From assembly GCF_900115365.1 (NCBI RefSeq), contig NZ_FOWD01000024.1, forward strand, positions 1 through 64,000: a DNA stretch of 64,000 nucleotides. The letters are read 5' to 3'. Of this stretch, positions 44,281 to 53,378 are shown one piece after another. This DNA comes from Anaerocolumna aminovalerica. Lineage in GTDB: Bacteria > Bacillota > Clostridia > Lachnospirales > Lachnospiraceae. A program made the translations under genes and the position numbers. Each line of letters opens with the position of its first letter. Within the stretch, counting starts at the first letter, position 1. The notes under the pieces were generated by a model. That model was not told the origin of the DNA, did not search any database, and was given only the letters and a program-made list of their open reading frames with translations.

Positions 44281-44328
44281 ATGGTTAAAAGATGGAGAAC
44301 TACCAAAGAAATGCAAATGGTGAAATAA
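44281..44328 (+). other. Possible 15-codon leader ORF overlapping next gene start
   Basis: ATG directly after AAAGGAGC starts a frame encoding MVKRWRTTKEMQMVK. Its ATG is 1 nt from the ribosome-binding site, too close for good initiation, so it may be only a by-product of the shared TTCAACCTGTGAAAGGAG leader. Confidence 0.25.
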
Positions 44329-44738
44329 GGACTTGTATAAGGTGTGGAAAAATATTTCAATATTATGGGTTAGGCCGCTGCTACTGTCCTGCTTGCAAGA
44401 AGCAAGATGATGAGGCTTTTAATAAAGTGAAAGCTTATATCTATGAACATGGTACTGCAACGGTTATGGAGGTATCTGAAAAAACGGGAGTTCCCGTTCG
44501 TTACATAAGACTATATTTAAAGGACAGCCGAATTGAAATACCAGAGAATTCACCTATATTTATTCAATGTGAAAGATGTGGTGTAAATATACGTTCCGGT
44601 AGGTTATGCCCCAATTGTGCAAGTGAATTGACCAATGAGATGCGATTGGAAATGGATTTTAACAACGAGCAGATTGGTGAGATACCCAGAAAGTATAGCT
44701 GCGGGAAAATGAGATTTTTAGATAAGAATTGTGACTAA
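44292..44738 (+). CDS. YvyF-like zinc-ribbon/HTH protein
   Basis: 148 residues. Two cysteine pairs near the N terminus (CIRCGKIF and CYCPACKK), a MerR-like helix-turn-helix (ATVMEVSEKTGVPVRYIRLYLKDSRIEIPE), then a second zinc ribbon (CERCGVNIRSGRLCPNC). This matches the TIGR03826/YvyF flagellar-operon protein family. No flagellar genes are in this window, so a flagellar role is not shown. The leader repeats that of vanG. Confidence 0.7.
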   Translation: MENYQRNANGEIRTCIRCGKIFQYYGLGRCYCPACKKQDDEAFNKVKAYIYEHGTATVMEVSEKTGVPVRYIRLYLKDSRIEIPENSPIFIQCERCGVNIRSGRLCPNCASELTNEMRLEMDFNNEQIGEIPRKYSCGKMRFLDKNCD

Positions 44739-44920
44739 AAACTTTAATACTTATACTTAATATTTAAACATTTGTCACAAAAAATCATTAAATAGTAGAA
44801 AACAGTTGATTTTTATGAGCAAGAAGAGTAGTGTATATCTACAAGGAAGACATATGTTCGTAGTACAAATACATTTTCAGGTATTTGTCCTTTTATAAGT
44901 TGAAAGGAATTGGTGTTGGT

Positions 44921-46003
44921 ATGAGCAAATTAAAAGTTGGTATCTTAGGCGGTACTGGAATGGTAGGGCAGCGCTTTGTTGCATTGTTAGAGAATCATCC
45001 TTGGTTTGAGGTTGTAACTGTTGCAGCTAGTGAAAGAAGTGCAGGAAAGACATATGAAGAAGCAGTAGGAGATCGTTGGAAGTTAAATACTCCAATGCCT
45101 GAATCAGTAAAGAAACTTATTGTAAAGAATGTAAATAGCGTAGATGAAGTCAGCCAAGGAGTTGATTTTGTTTTCAGTGCAGTTGATATGACAAAAGAAG
45201 AAATTAAAGCCATAGAAGAAGCCTATGCTAAAACAGAAACGCCAGTCGTATCCAATAATAGTGCACATAGATGGACACCTGATGTGCCAATGGTAGTTCC
45301 TGAAATTAACCCGGAACATTTGGCAGTTATTGAAGATCAAAAGAAACGTTTGGGAACGGAAAGAGGTTTTATTGTAGTAAAACCTAATTGTTCTATTCAA
45401 AGCTATACACCGGCCCTTCACGCCTTAAAAGAATTTGAACCTAAAATTGTTGTAGCAACAACTTATCAAGCGATATCCGGAGCTGGAAAAACCTTTAAGG
45501 ACTGGCCAGAAATGATTGATAATGTTATCCCTTATATCGGTGGAGAAGAAGAAAAGAGCGAACAAGAACCGCTTAGAATCTGGGGTAAGGTTGAAAACGG
45601 TGAAATCGTAAAAGCGGCAGCACCAATTATTACAACTCAATGTATCCGTGTACCGGTAAGTGATGGTCATACTGCGGCAGTATTTGTAAGTTTTGAAAAG
45701 AAACCAACTAAAGAACAAATAATCAAAGCTTGGAAAGAATATAAAGGACTTCCCCAAGAATTAAATTTACCAAGTGCTCCAGAACACTTTATTCAATATC
45801 TTGAGGAAGATAATCGTCCACAGGTTAAGCTGGATAAAGATTATGAAAATGGTATGGGAATTTCTCTGGGCAGGCTTCGTGAAGACAGGGTTTACCATTA
45901 TAAATTCGTTGGTTTGTCCCACAATACCCTTCGTGGAGCAGCAGGCGGCGCTGTCTTAATCGCTGAATTGCTGAAAGCCAAGGGTTATATTACTTCAAAA
46001 TAA
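44921..46003 (+). CDS. asd: Aspartate-semialdehyde dehydrogenase
   Basis: Reduces aspartyl phosphate to the semialdehyde for lysine, threonine, methionine and diaminopimelate. 360 residues of the archaeal/fungal-type subclass, with GGTGMVGQRFV NADP-binding loop, active-site Cys in KPNCSIQSY, and VPVSDGHTAAV with catalytic His. The ATG at 44921 is preceded by AAAGG 14 nt upstream, a wide gap; the longer TTG-start frame is not conserved. It is separated from the YvyF-like gene by 182 nt and may have its own promoter. Confidence 0.94.
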   Translation: MSKLKVGILGGTGMVGQRFVALLENHPWFEVVTVAASERSAGKTYEEAVGDRWKLNTPMPESVKKLIVKNVNSVDEVSQGVDFVFSAVDMTKEEIKAIEEAYAKTETPVVSNNSAHRWTPDVPMVVPEINPEHLAVIEDQKKRLGTERGFIVVKPNCSIQSYTPALHALKEFEPKIVVATTYQAISGAGKTFKDWPEMIDNVIPYIGGEEEKSEQEPLRIWGKVENGEIVKAAAPIITTQCIRVPVSDGHTAAVFVSFEKKPTKEQIIKAWKEYKGLPQELNLPSAPEHFIQYLEEDNRPQVKLDKDYENGMGISLGRLREDRVYHYKFVGLSHNTLRGAAGGAVLIAELLKAKGYITSK

Positions 46004-46100
46004 ACTTATTAATTTATAGAACGCTTACTTAATAATTATAGAAATGTCTCACTAATAATGTGTAGCTTCCATTATTAATCGTTGACCTTCAAGAGTAAGG

Positions 46101-46202
46101 ATTTGTTTTTGCAGAGAATCAGTGGAGGGTATGTGGGATTAGTGGCAATATAGAAAATGCCACTAATCCCACATACCCTCCACTGATTTCGAAAAAACAA
46201 AT
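46101..46202. repeat. Long hairpin with perfect 31-bp stem
   Basis: Bases 46117-46147 pair with 46158-46188 without mismatch around a 10-nt loop; ATTTGTTTTT (46101-46110) and AAAAAACAAAT (46192-46202) extend it. The inner stem is not followed by a classical T-run. Either a large bidirectional terminator for convergent genes or a MITE-like palindrome. Confidence 0.75.
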
Positions 46203-46280
46203 CATACCCTCTCGCTATATTCACAACCTAAATTATGCAACATCTATTCAAACTTAACAGGGCAAAGTGTACATTGAACT

Positions 46281-47009
46281 TTATTTTGTTAACTCAAAGA
46301 TATACCTGATAAAATCAACAGCATTTTCAGTATATTTGGAATTCACGGCTATTCCCAGAACCGGATTCTCCATAGGTTGTCCGGTTTTATCATATAATAT
46401 GCTATCCTTTAGGTAAATCCCATAAGCGCCTTTAGCCGGATCTTCTTCTGTTTGGGTATAGTAGAAGGAATCTCCAAAATAGCTGCACATTTCAGTGGTT
46501 AGCTGATCCGATAATTTACTAAAGAAACCTGAATTTGCATAGCGAGCAAATTCAGCTTCGGGAGCTATGAAGATATCGATTTCGCCAGAGTAAAACAAAA
46601 CCGTTAATTTTTGCTCACTGGCCATAGTCATTTCATTCATGGCGTCTTCATTGCTAAGATATAATGTAGTGTCTATAAATACGTTTTCTTTATCTTTATC
46701 TAAGTTTAGATAATCAGAAAAGTTGGCTTCCAGTATTTCTGCCGTCTCCATATCAATGGAGCTGTTAATAGAGGTTACATGTAATACTGTTTTGGGACCT
46801 GGATTTAAGATAGTATAGGCTAAATAGATGATTCCAACTGCTATTGCAACGAAGACTATTGTTTTTAATCTATAATAGTCATTAAAATAACTAACCTTTT
46901 CCTTAAATGTCATCTCACTGAATTTTTGCTTTTCTGTTTGTTCCTGTCTTGGTTGATATATAGAAGCAGAGTCATCAAGAGTTGTACTTTTAAAATGATC
47001 TTCTTTCAT
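46281..47009 (-). CDS. Unrecognised single-pass membrane protein
   Basis: 242 residues: a charged cytoplasmic N terminus of about 45 residues (with QPRQEQTEKQKFSEMTFKEK), one membrane helix (about 53-71, TIVFVAIAVGIIYLAYTIL), and a soluble outer domain. The outer domain has LYLSNEDAMNEMTMASEQKL, then DIFIAPEAEF, which is reminiscent of substrate-binding-protein folds (an Asp-rich lobe and IAPEAE), but I recognise no family. It has no cysteine pair apart from a single Cys. Transcription is convergent with asd. Confidence 0.6.
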   Translation of the reverse strand: MKEDHFKSTTLDDSASIYQPRQEQTEKQKFSEMTFKEKVSYFNDYYRLKTIVFVAIAVGIIYLAYTILNPGPKTVLHVTSINSSIDMETAEILEANFSDYLNLDKDKENVFIDTTLYLSNEDAMNEMTMASEQKLTVLFYSGEIDIFIAPEAEFARYANSGFFSKLSDQLTTEMCSYFGDSFYYTQTEEDPAKGAYGIYLKDSILYDKTGQPMENPVLGIAVNSKYTENAVDFIRYIFELTK

Positions 47010-47214
47010 GAATGATGTACCTCTTTCCTTTTACTAATTTCTAATTATGTTCGTTAAGATTCATTACAATAAGTTTAGCATACTGCCCTATGAAATAAAA
47101 GAAAGGAAATATAAAATATTAGTAAAAATATTTAATACAAAAGTTATGCCAATATAAATAATGGGAAATTTATTATAAGATTAAGCATGTTATTTATTTC
47201 TGCTGATAAAAAGA

Positions 47215-47288
47215 GAGTTGCTGCATTTCTCTTAACATATAATTGGTAACAAGTTACACAATCTACGTTATGAAATTTGCAGCAACTC
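47215..47288 (-). terminator. Terminator of the 47336-49189 gene
   Basis: GAGTTGCTGCA (47215-47225) pairs with TGCAGCAACTC (47278-47288). On the minus strand the stem is followed by TCTTTTTATC. The remainder of the gap to 47010 is AT-rich with nothing recognised. Confidence 0.65.
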
Positions 47289-47335
47289 CCGCTTATAATT
47301 GTTTTAATTTTGTCTTATTCGTAAAAAATTCTAAA

Positions 47336-49189
47336 TTACATTCCATATAGAAGCAGATCAAATAATGGGCCAAAGTCTTCCGCTAATATAGTTTGAATGT
47401 TCGTCATAAAACCTTCCAAGTCTGCGGTTTCAATGTAGGAATCCATATTATTCATCATATCAACGATTTTTTCAGAAGAAGAAGGCATTTTTATATCTTT
47501 TACTGGTATTTCCTTGGTGGTCAATAATAATGCAATGGTTTCAATTCCACCAGCCATCATTTTAATGTTTATATCCTGCTGTTTGTTAGCAGATTTGAAT
47601 TCAACTACGAATTCCGTACCAAGCATTTCATCAGATGTTAAAGTGAATTTACCATCTAATTTGTTATCTTTCAATTTAACATTTTCAAGAGCTACATTAA
47701 AACTTGTTGAAGTAGTTTCGTCATAGTATTCATCATAATAATTAAATGAAATAACAGAATCACCGGTAAAACCATTGCCGATAGTACCATTAGCAGTAAC
47801 ATCTAAAATATCTAAATCCTTTTCCTTAAACCAGGCTTGAAAGCCCAATTTTGAACCATCCCTAGCGGTAGTATAACCCAAAGAAGTGCTGCTACCGTCC
47901 AAAATGGTTATTTCGCGGCCTGTAATATTACCATTACTATCTGTATATAGGACCATATTTAACATAGGTTCGTTTGTCAGAGTTGATTTATCCGCTTTCA
48001 AATCATTAATGGCGGTTTCAATGGTATTGTAATATTCATCTTCAGTCATTAACTGTAAGGAAGCTGTTATTTTAGCTAAGTCTTTATCAGTTTTGGCGTC
48101 TTCTAAAATTGCTAAAGCTATATTATATAAATCCGTATCTGTAACAGTTGCAGTAAGTTTACTATAGCTGGAAGTTATAGTAGAAGCAGTAACATCTACG
48201 TTTTTCTTAACCTCAACTGTTTTAATATTATTGTAAATATCAGAAGAATATCTTTTTAGCATTTCATTTAAGGCATTTTCAGAGAGAAGCTGGTTACCCA
48301 GTAGTGCAGGGAGATTTTTTGCATATTCATTATAATCGAAATCAGTATCTGCCATAATTCCTGAATCTATCATGTCTTTCATAGTCATGAGCAGATATGC
48401 ACTGCTTAATTCGGGTACTTTTAGGTAGTAATCAGAAGTATTCATATCAGATAACAACTCTAAAGATGCAAGGGTTTTATTATCATAGGAAAGTACTCCA
48501 TTAAAACTACTTAATCCATCTTTTGAAATGCTTTCAAGCTTTGCATTGATCGGTTTAATTTCATTTAAGCCCATCATCATTGCTAATGCAGGAGAGATGG
48601 TGAAGGACAGGTTATTTTCAGCCCCAATTCCTTTTTTATAATTATCTTGTGATTTACTGTAATTTTTTGTTACAGAATTTATTTGTTTGTCAAGATTCTT
48701 TTGTTCTATATAGGCATAGTATTGAGAGGAACTTTTTGTCATCATTGCAATTGTATTGGATAACTTATTTCGATTTGCAAATGCTGTAATAGAACCGGCC
48801 AGAACAACTACTAAGATTAGTAAGGCAGCTACGATTTTACCTGTTTGTTTCTTTTTTACAGGTGCTTCAGGAAGAGTTTCTACATTCGGTTGAGAGTCAC
48901 TTGGCTGCAAAGATATATCTTCTTTCATTTCTTCCGTAATATTTTCTTTGTTAAGCTCTAAATCCTCAGACTGAGTATTTAAGTTTTCACCCGCTGTGTT
49001 ATTTTCAGCTTCTATATTAGAAGTTAATTCTGTGTCAGAAGCTGCTTCCGTGCCAGATGTTTCTTCTGTAAAAGAAGCTGTTTCTGTAAAAGGAGTTTCT
49101 TCAGGTACTCCTTTAGGAGCATTGTCCAATTCTACTTCAGAGAATTGATTTTCATTCAAATTACTTTCGTTTTGATTTTCATTATTCAT
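47336..49189 (-). CDS. Unrecognised membrane-anchored extracellular protein
   Basis: 617 residues. The first 110 are acidic and rich in Glu, Thr, Ser and Asn (SFTEETSGTEAASDTELTS), then a single membrane helix (about 118-138, IVAALLILVVVLAGSITAFA) with a short basic run before it. The remaining ~480 residues are predicted extracellular, beta-rich, with repeated (D/E)xxT segments, and no cysteine or catalytic motif. The topology resembles anchored envelope proteins of Clostridia. No function assigned. It is followed by the other membrane protein at 46281 with a terminator between. Confidence 0.6.
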   Translation of the reverse strand: MNNENQNESNLNENQFSEVELDNAPKGVPEETPFTETASFTEETSGTEAASDTELTSNIEAENNTAGENLNTQSEDLELNKENITEEMKEDISLQPSDSQPNVETLPEAPVKKKQTGKIVAALLILVVVLAGSITAFANRNKLSNTIAMMTKSSSQYYAYIEQKNLDKQINSVTKNYSKSQDNYKKGIGAENNLSFTISPALAMMMGLNEIKPINAKLESISKDGLSSFNGVLSYDNKTLASLELLSDMNTSDYYLKVPELSSAYLLMTMKDMIDSGIMADTDFDYNEYAKNLPALLGNQLLSENALNEMLKRYSSDIYNNIKTVEVKKNVDVTASTITSSYSKLTATVTDTDLYNIALAILEDAKTDKDLAKITASLQLMTEDEYYNTIETAINDLKADKSTLTNEPMLNMVLYTDSNGNITGREITILDGSSTSLGYTTARDGSKLGFQAWFKEKDLDILDVTANGTIGNGFTGDSVISFNYYDEYYDETTSTSFNVALENVKLKDNKLDGKFTLTSDEMLGTEFVVEFKSANKQQDINIKMMAGGIETIALLLTTKEIPVKDIKMPSSSEKIVDMMNNMDSYIETADLEGFMTNIQTILAEDFGPLFDLLLYGM

Positions 49190-49434
49190 ATTAAATTTTG
49201 ACCCCTTCTTTATATTGGTAAATATAAAAAAATGTTATCAGAGATGTAGAAAAAAGTCAACTTAAATGTGATGATTTGGGGAGTCTAACATAATATCTCT
49301 AAAAAAACATAAAAAAACTATGAAATCTATTGTTTTAATCCAGGTAAAAATATATAATATACAAAAGGAAAATCCCAAACTGCATAAAAAATTTACTAGT
49401 TAGGAGCCTTATATAATACCTTAAGGAGGACATT

Positions 49435-51222
49435 ATGACAGAACTATTCAAAAATTCAGTGGATTCATATGTGAAACATCTACAAGAAAATGTTTTTGCA
49501 TCAATAGGAAGGATAGCACCGGAATTAGTACTTAAAAACGGAAGATTTGTAAATGTATTTACCAATCAACTAGAGAGCGGAGATATAGCCATACATAATG
49601 GGTATATAGTTGGCATCGGTGACTACTCCAGTGTGGAATTTGATACAGAAACAGGTCATTTAACAAAATATATTGATTGTTCAGGCAAGATTTTGTGTCC
49701 CGGATTTATTGATGGTCATATTCATATAGAAAGTTCTATGTTATCCCCCGGTGAATTTGCTGCTTCTGTAGTGCCTCACGGAACTACGGCTGTTATTACA
49801 GATCCTCATGAGATTACCAATGTTGCCGGCAAGATGGGAATCGAATATATGCTGGAAAGCAGCGAAGGATTACCTTTGGATGTTTATTTTATGCTACCTT
49901 CCTGTGTACCTGCTACTTCTTTGGATGAATCAGGGGCTGTACTGGAAGCAGAAGATCTGGAGGAGTTTTTTGAAAATCCAAGGGTTTTGGGACTGGCAGA
50001 ATTAATGAATTCTTACGGTACTTTATTAGGAGACGAGGGAATCTTTCGAAAGATTGCCATAACAAAGAAATATAATAAAATAGTGGATGGCCATGCTCCC
50101 GGGTTGCAGGGGAAAGGGCTGAACGGATATATAGCTGCCGGTGTTGTTTCAGATCATGAATGCAGTACCGTAGAAGATGCAAAAGAGAAACTAAGCCGGG
50201 GACAGTGGATTATGATTCGGGAAGGCACTGCTGCAAAGAATATGGACGCCTTAATGCCATTGTTCCAACCACCCTACTGTTATAGATGTATGCTGGTTAC
50301 AGATGATAAACATCCGGGAGATATTATAGAGTACGGTCATGTAGATTATTTAATTAGAAAAGCCGTGTCCAATGGAGCGGATCCTATACTGGCGGTTAAG
50401 ATGGCTACTATTCAGCCCGCAGAGTATTTTGGAATAAAGAATACGGGAGCCATTGCACCCGGTTATAAAGCAGATATAGCGGTGGTAGGCAGCTTATATG
50501 ACATGAATGTATTGGAAGTATATAAAGACGGTAAACTAGCAGCACAAAATAAAATCATTCTAAATGAAAGTGTAACTACTAAAAAAGATTTAAATAAATT
50601 TAAAAAAGTATATACTTCTTTCCATATGAAAGAATTAAAACCGGAAGATTTTATAGTGAAGGAAACCGGAGAATCCATGCGGGTAATTGAACTTGTTAAT
50701 GGAGAGATATTAACGAATGAAAAAATAATGCCTTTCTCTGGAACAGGAGTAAATCCAGAGCAGGATATTGTAAAACTTGCGGTAGCGGAACGACATTTAA
50801 ATACAGGGCATATTGGTGTGGGATTCTTAAAAGGTTATGGACTGAAGAATGGCGCAATAGCCTCAAGTATTGCTCATGATTCACATAATCTGATTATTGT
50901 GGGTACCAATGATTTGGATATGAGCATAGCTGGAAATTGTGTGCGAAAGAATCAAGGAGGCTTGGCAATAGTGTCAGAGGGTAAGATTCTTGGAGAATTG
51001 CCATTGCCTATTGCCGGTGTAATGTGTGATGAAAAAGCAGAAGTAGTAGAAGATAAGCTGGGAGCAATGAAAAAGAAGGCAAAAGGTTTAGGGGTATCGG
51101 AAGGAATTGATCCATTTATGACTTTAGCATTCATAAGTCTGTCAGTAATTCCTGATATCAGGCTCACGACCCGTGGCTTGGTAAAAGTGGATGTGCAAGA
51201 ATTTGTACCAACTATTTTTTAA
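49435..51222 (+). CDS. ade: Adenine deaminase
   Basis: Converts adenine to hypoxanthine in purine salvage. 595 residues, amidohydrolase superfamily, Ade type. GFIDGHIHIESSML holds the first metal-binding His pair, TDPHEITNV a following motif, DGHAPGLQGKGLNGY and SDHECS further metal ligands, and ILAVKMATIQPAEYFG the conserved C-terminal region. ATG follows AAGGAGG. It is a single gene with no adjacent purine genes. Confidence 0.95.
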   Translation: MTELFKNSVDSYVKHLQENVFASIGRIAPELVLKNGRFVNVFTNQLESGDIAIHNGYIVGIGDYSSVEFDTETGHLTKYIDCSGKILCPGFIDGHIHIESSMLSPGEFAASVVPHGTTAVITDPHEITNVAGKMGIEYMLESSEGLPLDVYFMLPSCVPATSLDESGAVLEAEDLEEFFENPRVLGLAELMNSYGTLLGDEGIFRKIAITKKYNKIVDGHAPGLQGKGLNGYIAAGVVSDHECSTVEDAKEKLSRGQWIMIREGTAAKNMDALMPLFQPPYCYRCMLVTDDKHPGDIIEYGHVDYLIRKAVSNGADPILAVKMATIQPAEYFGIKNTGAIAPGYKADIAVVGSLYDMNVLEVYKDGKLAAQNKIILNESVTTKKDLNKFKKVYTSFHMKELKPEDFIVKETGESMRVIELVNGEILTNEKIMPFSGTGVNPEQDIVKLAVAERHLNTGHIGVGFLKGYGLKNGAIASSIAHDSHNLIIVGTNDLDMSIAGNCVRKNQGGLAIVSEGKILGELPLPIAGVMCDEKAEVVEDKLGAMKKKAKGLGVSEGIDPFMTLAFISLSVIPDIRLTTRGLVKVDVQEFVPTIF

Positions 51223-51253
51223 TTATAGTAAAAGGTGTTCAGCACTTTTGCCG

Positions 51254-51301
51254 GTACAAGATATTGCTTGGTAAGGAAGGTTACTCATCAATATCTTGTA
51301 C
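51254..51301 (+). terminator. Hairpin after ade
   Basis: GTACAAGATATTG (51254-51266) pairs with CAATATCTTGTAC (51289-51301). No T-run follows. Confidence 0.55.
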
Positions 51302-51421
51302 TAGAATAGCATCTTTGGTGTTATTATATCTTTATATTTTTTAGAAAATTATGAATTTATATCTTGCAATTTTCACATAATAAGTATATGATGAAGAAAA
51401 TTTCATAAGGAGGAGTTTTAT

Positions 51422-52984
51422 ATGAAAAAAAGAAAACCATTTTTCATACTCATGATTCTGGTTTTATCCATTGCACTTTACGGATGTGGAGGCGGTAGGA
51501 AAGGAAACGATAATGAGAAAGCTCCTGTAGATGATATGTCTTCAAAAACCCCTATTAACAGTGGAAAAATCGTAGTAGGAATTTCACAAGATTTAGATAG
51601 TCTTGACCCTCACAAAGCGGTAGCGGCAGGAACTAAGGAAGTTTTATTTAATCTGTTTGAAGGTTTGGTAAAACCTGACCAAAATGGTAATTTAGTGCCT
51701 GCTGTAGCAGAGAGTTATGACATATCGGAAGACGGAAAAGTATATACTTTCCCTTTGCGTGAAAATGTTAAGTTTCATAACGGTGCTCCTGTAACAGCAG
51801 ATGATGTTATATATTCAATCAAAAGAAGCGCCGGTTTACTTGAAACAGCTGATCCTGCTGTTGTAGTGGAATCGGCGCTTACTAATGTTTCAGAAGTAAA
51901 CAAGATAGATGAAACTACAGTGGAAGTGGTATTAAAAGAAGGTGACACAGAGTTACTGGGTTATCTTACTTGTGCCATTATTCCAAAAGACTACAAGGAC
52001 CAGAATACTGCTCCGGTTGGAACGGGACCCTTTAAATTTGTGTCTTATACACCGCTAGAAAGTCTGGTCGTAGAGAAGAATGAAGAGTATTATGTTACAG
52101 GAAAACCATATTTAGATCAGGTAACTTTTAAAATAGTACCAAATCCGGATTCTGCGGTTTTGGATTTATTAGCAGGATCACTTGATATTTTTCCATATTT
52201 AACAGAAACCCAGGCAGCTCAATTATCACAGCAGTTTAATATTGCAGAAGGCCATATGAATCTGGTACAAGCACTATTTTTAAATAATACTGCAAAACCA
52301 TTTACTGATATAAAAGTACGTCAGGCTCTAAATTATGCAATAGATAGACAAGGAATTCTTGATATGGTAGCAGGGGGAAAAGGTTCTGTAATTGGCAGCA
52401 ATATGTTCCCCGGCTTTTCCAAGTATTATAATGAAGAAACGGCAGGAACTTATACCTATGACGTGAAAAAAGCAAAGGATCTACTTGCCGAGGCAGGATA
52501 TCCCAATGGATTCACTTTCACTATTAAAGTGCCTTCCAATTATAAGTTCCATGTAGACACTGCCCAGGTAATTGTTGAACAGCTAAAACAGGCGGGCATT
52601 ACTGCTAAAATTGAGCAGATCGAATGGGCCAGCTGGCTAAGTGATGTTTATGTGGCAAGAAATTATGAAGCAACAGTTATTGGCTTAGACGCGAAACTGG
52701 CTCCCAGAGATGTATTAGAAAGATATAAATCAGATGCGGGTAATAATTTCTTAAAATATAGTAACCCACAATTTGATAAGACTTTAGACAATGCCGTAAA
52801 GACAACAAAGGATGAAGAGAAGATAACGTTTTATAAAGAACTGCAATCCATTTTAGCGGAAGACGCAGCTGCTGTCTATATACAGGATCCTGCCCTTTTA
52901 GTGGCGGTCAATAAAAAATTAGACGGATTTACCTTCTATCCTGTTTTTGCATTAGATATGGCCAGTGTGTATTATGCAGAATAA
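51422..52984 (+). CDS. ABC transporter substrate-binding lipoprotein (peptide/nickel family 5)
   Basis: Extracellular binding protein of 520 residues, of the OppA/DppA/NikA SBP_bac_5 family. The signal peptide ends in a lipobox SIALYGC, with Cys22 the lipidated residue, then a Gly-rich spacer. The domain starts GKIVVGISQDLDSLDPHKA; GTGPFKFVSY and VRQALNYAIDRQGIL are family hallmarks. It precedes the two permeases and the ATPase. Whether substrate is peptide, nickel chelate or something else cannot be decided. A large hairpin lies between it and the permease gene. Confidence 0.92.
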   Translation: MKKRKPFFILMILVLSIALYGCGGGRKGNDNEKAPVDDMSSKTPINSGKIVVGISQDLDSLDPHKAVAAGTKEVLFNLFEGLVKPDQNGNLVPAVAESYDISEDGKVYTFPLRENVKFHNGAPVTADDVIYSIKRSAGLLETADPAVVVESALTNVSEVNKIDETTVEVVLKEGDTELLGYLTCAIIPKDYKDQNTAPVGTGPFKFVSYTPLESLVVEKNEEYYVTGKPYLDQVTFKIVPNPDSAVLDLLAGSLDIFPYLTETQAAQLSQQFNIAEGHMNLVQALFLNNTAKPFTDIKVRQALNYAIDRQGILDMVAGGKGSVIGSNMFPGFSKYYNEETAGTYTYDVKKAKDLLAEAGYPNGFTFTIKVPSNYKFHVDTAQVIVEQLKQAGITAKIEQIEWASWLSDVYVARNYEATVIGLDAKLAPRDVLERYKSDAGNNFLKYSNPQFDKTLDNAVKTTKDEEKITFYKELQSILAEDAAAVYIQDPALLVAVNKKLDGFTFYPVFALDMASVYYAE

Positions 52985-53040
52985 TTGTTGATAAATATAT
53001 AAAATAAATAAATTTTTGTGGAAAAGTAGAAATAAAATAA

Positions 53041-53141
53041 TTTGTCATTCTAAGCCCAAAGGGTGGAGAATCTCTAATAAAGGTGAGATTTTTCGAGTAC
53101 AGGATTCAGCCTTGCTGAAATTGTACTCTCGGAATGACAAA
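53041..53141 (+). terminator. Hairpin after binding protein gene (TGTCATTCT-type repeat)
   Basis: TTTGTCATTC (53041-53050) pairs with GAATGACAAA (53132-53141), with GAGTACA/TGTACTC as an inner stem. The following T-rich stretch suits termination. Its opening (GTCATTCTAAGCCCAAAG) resembles a dispersed intergenic repeat common in many bacteria. Confidence 0.6.
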
Positions 53142-53201
53142 TTTAATTTTATTTTGTAATATTTAAAGAAAAATAAGAGGAAATCGTACATACTTTATTT
53201 A

Positions 53202-53332
53202 ACCTCATCAGGTAAGGACTTGCCTGTTTCAGCAGGAGTTAGGGCTCCTGCTGAAATGCCATGTAGTGGCAATGAGGTAGAGCTGGTAGCGTAAGCGGAT
53301 AAACTTGCCTATAGGCAAGTGAGAATATCCGC
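53202..53332 (+). other. Structured leader upstream of ABC permease genes
   Basis: ACCTCAT (53202-53208) and ATGAGGT (53272-53278) close a domain that holds the perfect hairpin TTTCAGCAGGAG/CTCCTGCTGAAA. A second domain, GCGGAT/ATCCGC (53295-53332), holds the palindrome ACTTGCCTATAGGCAAGT. No known riboswitch class was recognised and no T-run ends it. Confidence 0.5.
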
Positions 53333-53378
53333 TTTAACGATAGGATTAGAAAACACATATAAAAGGAGGAAAAGGAAT

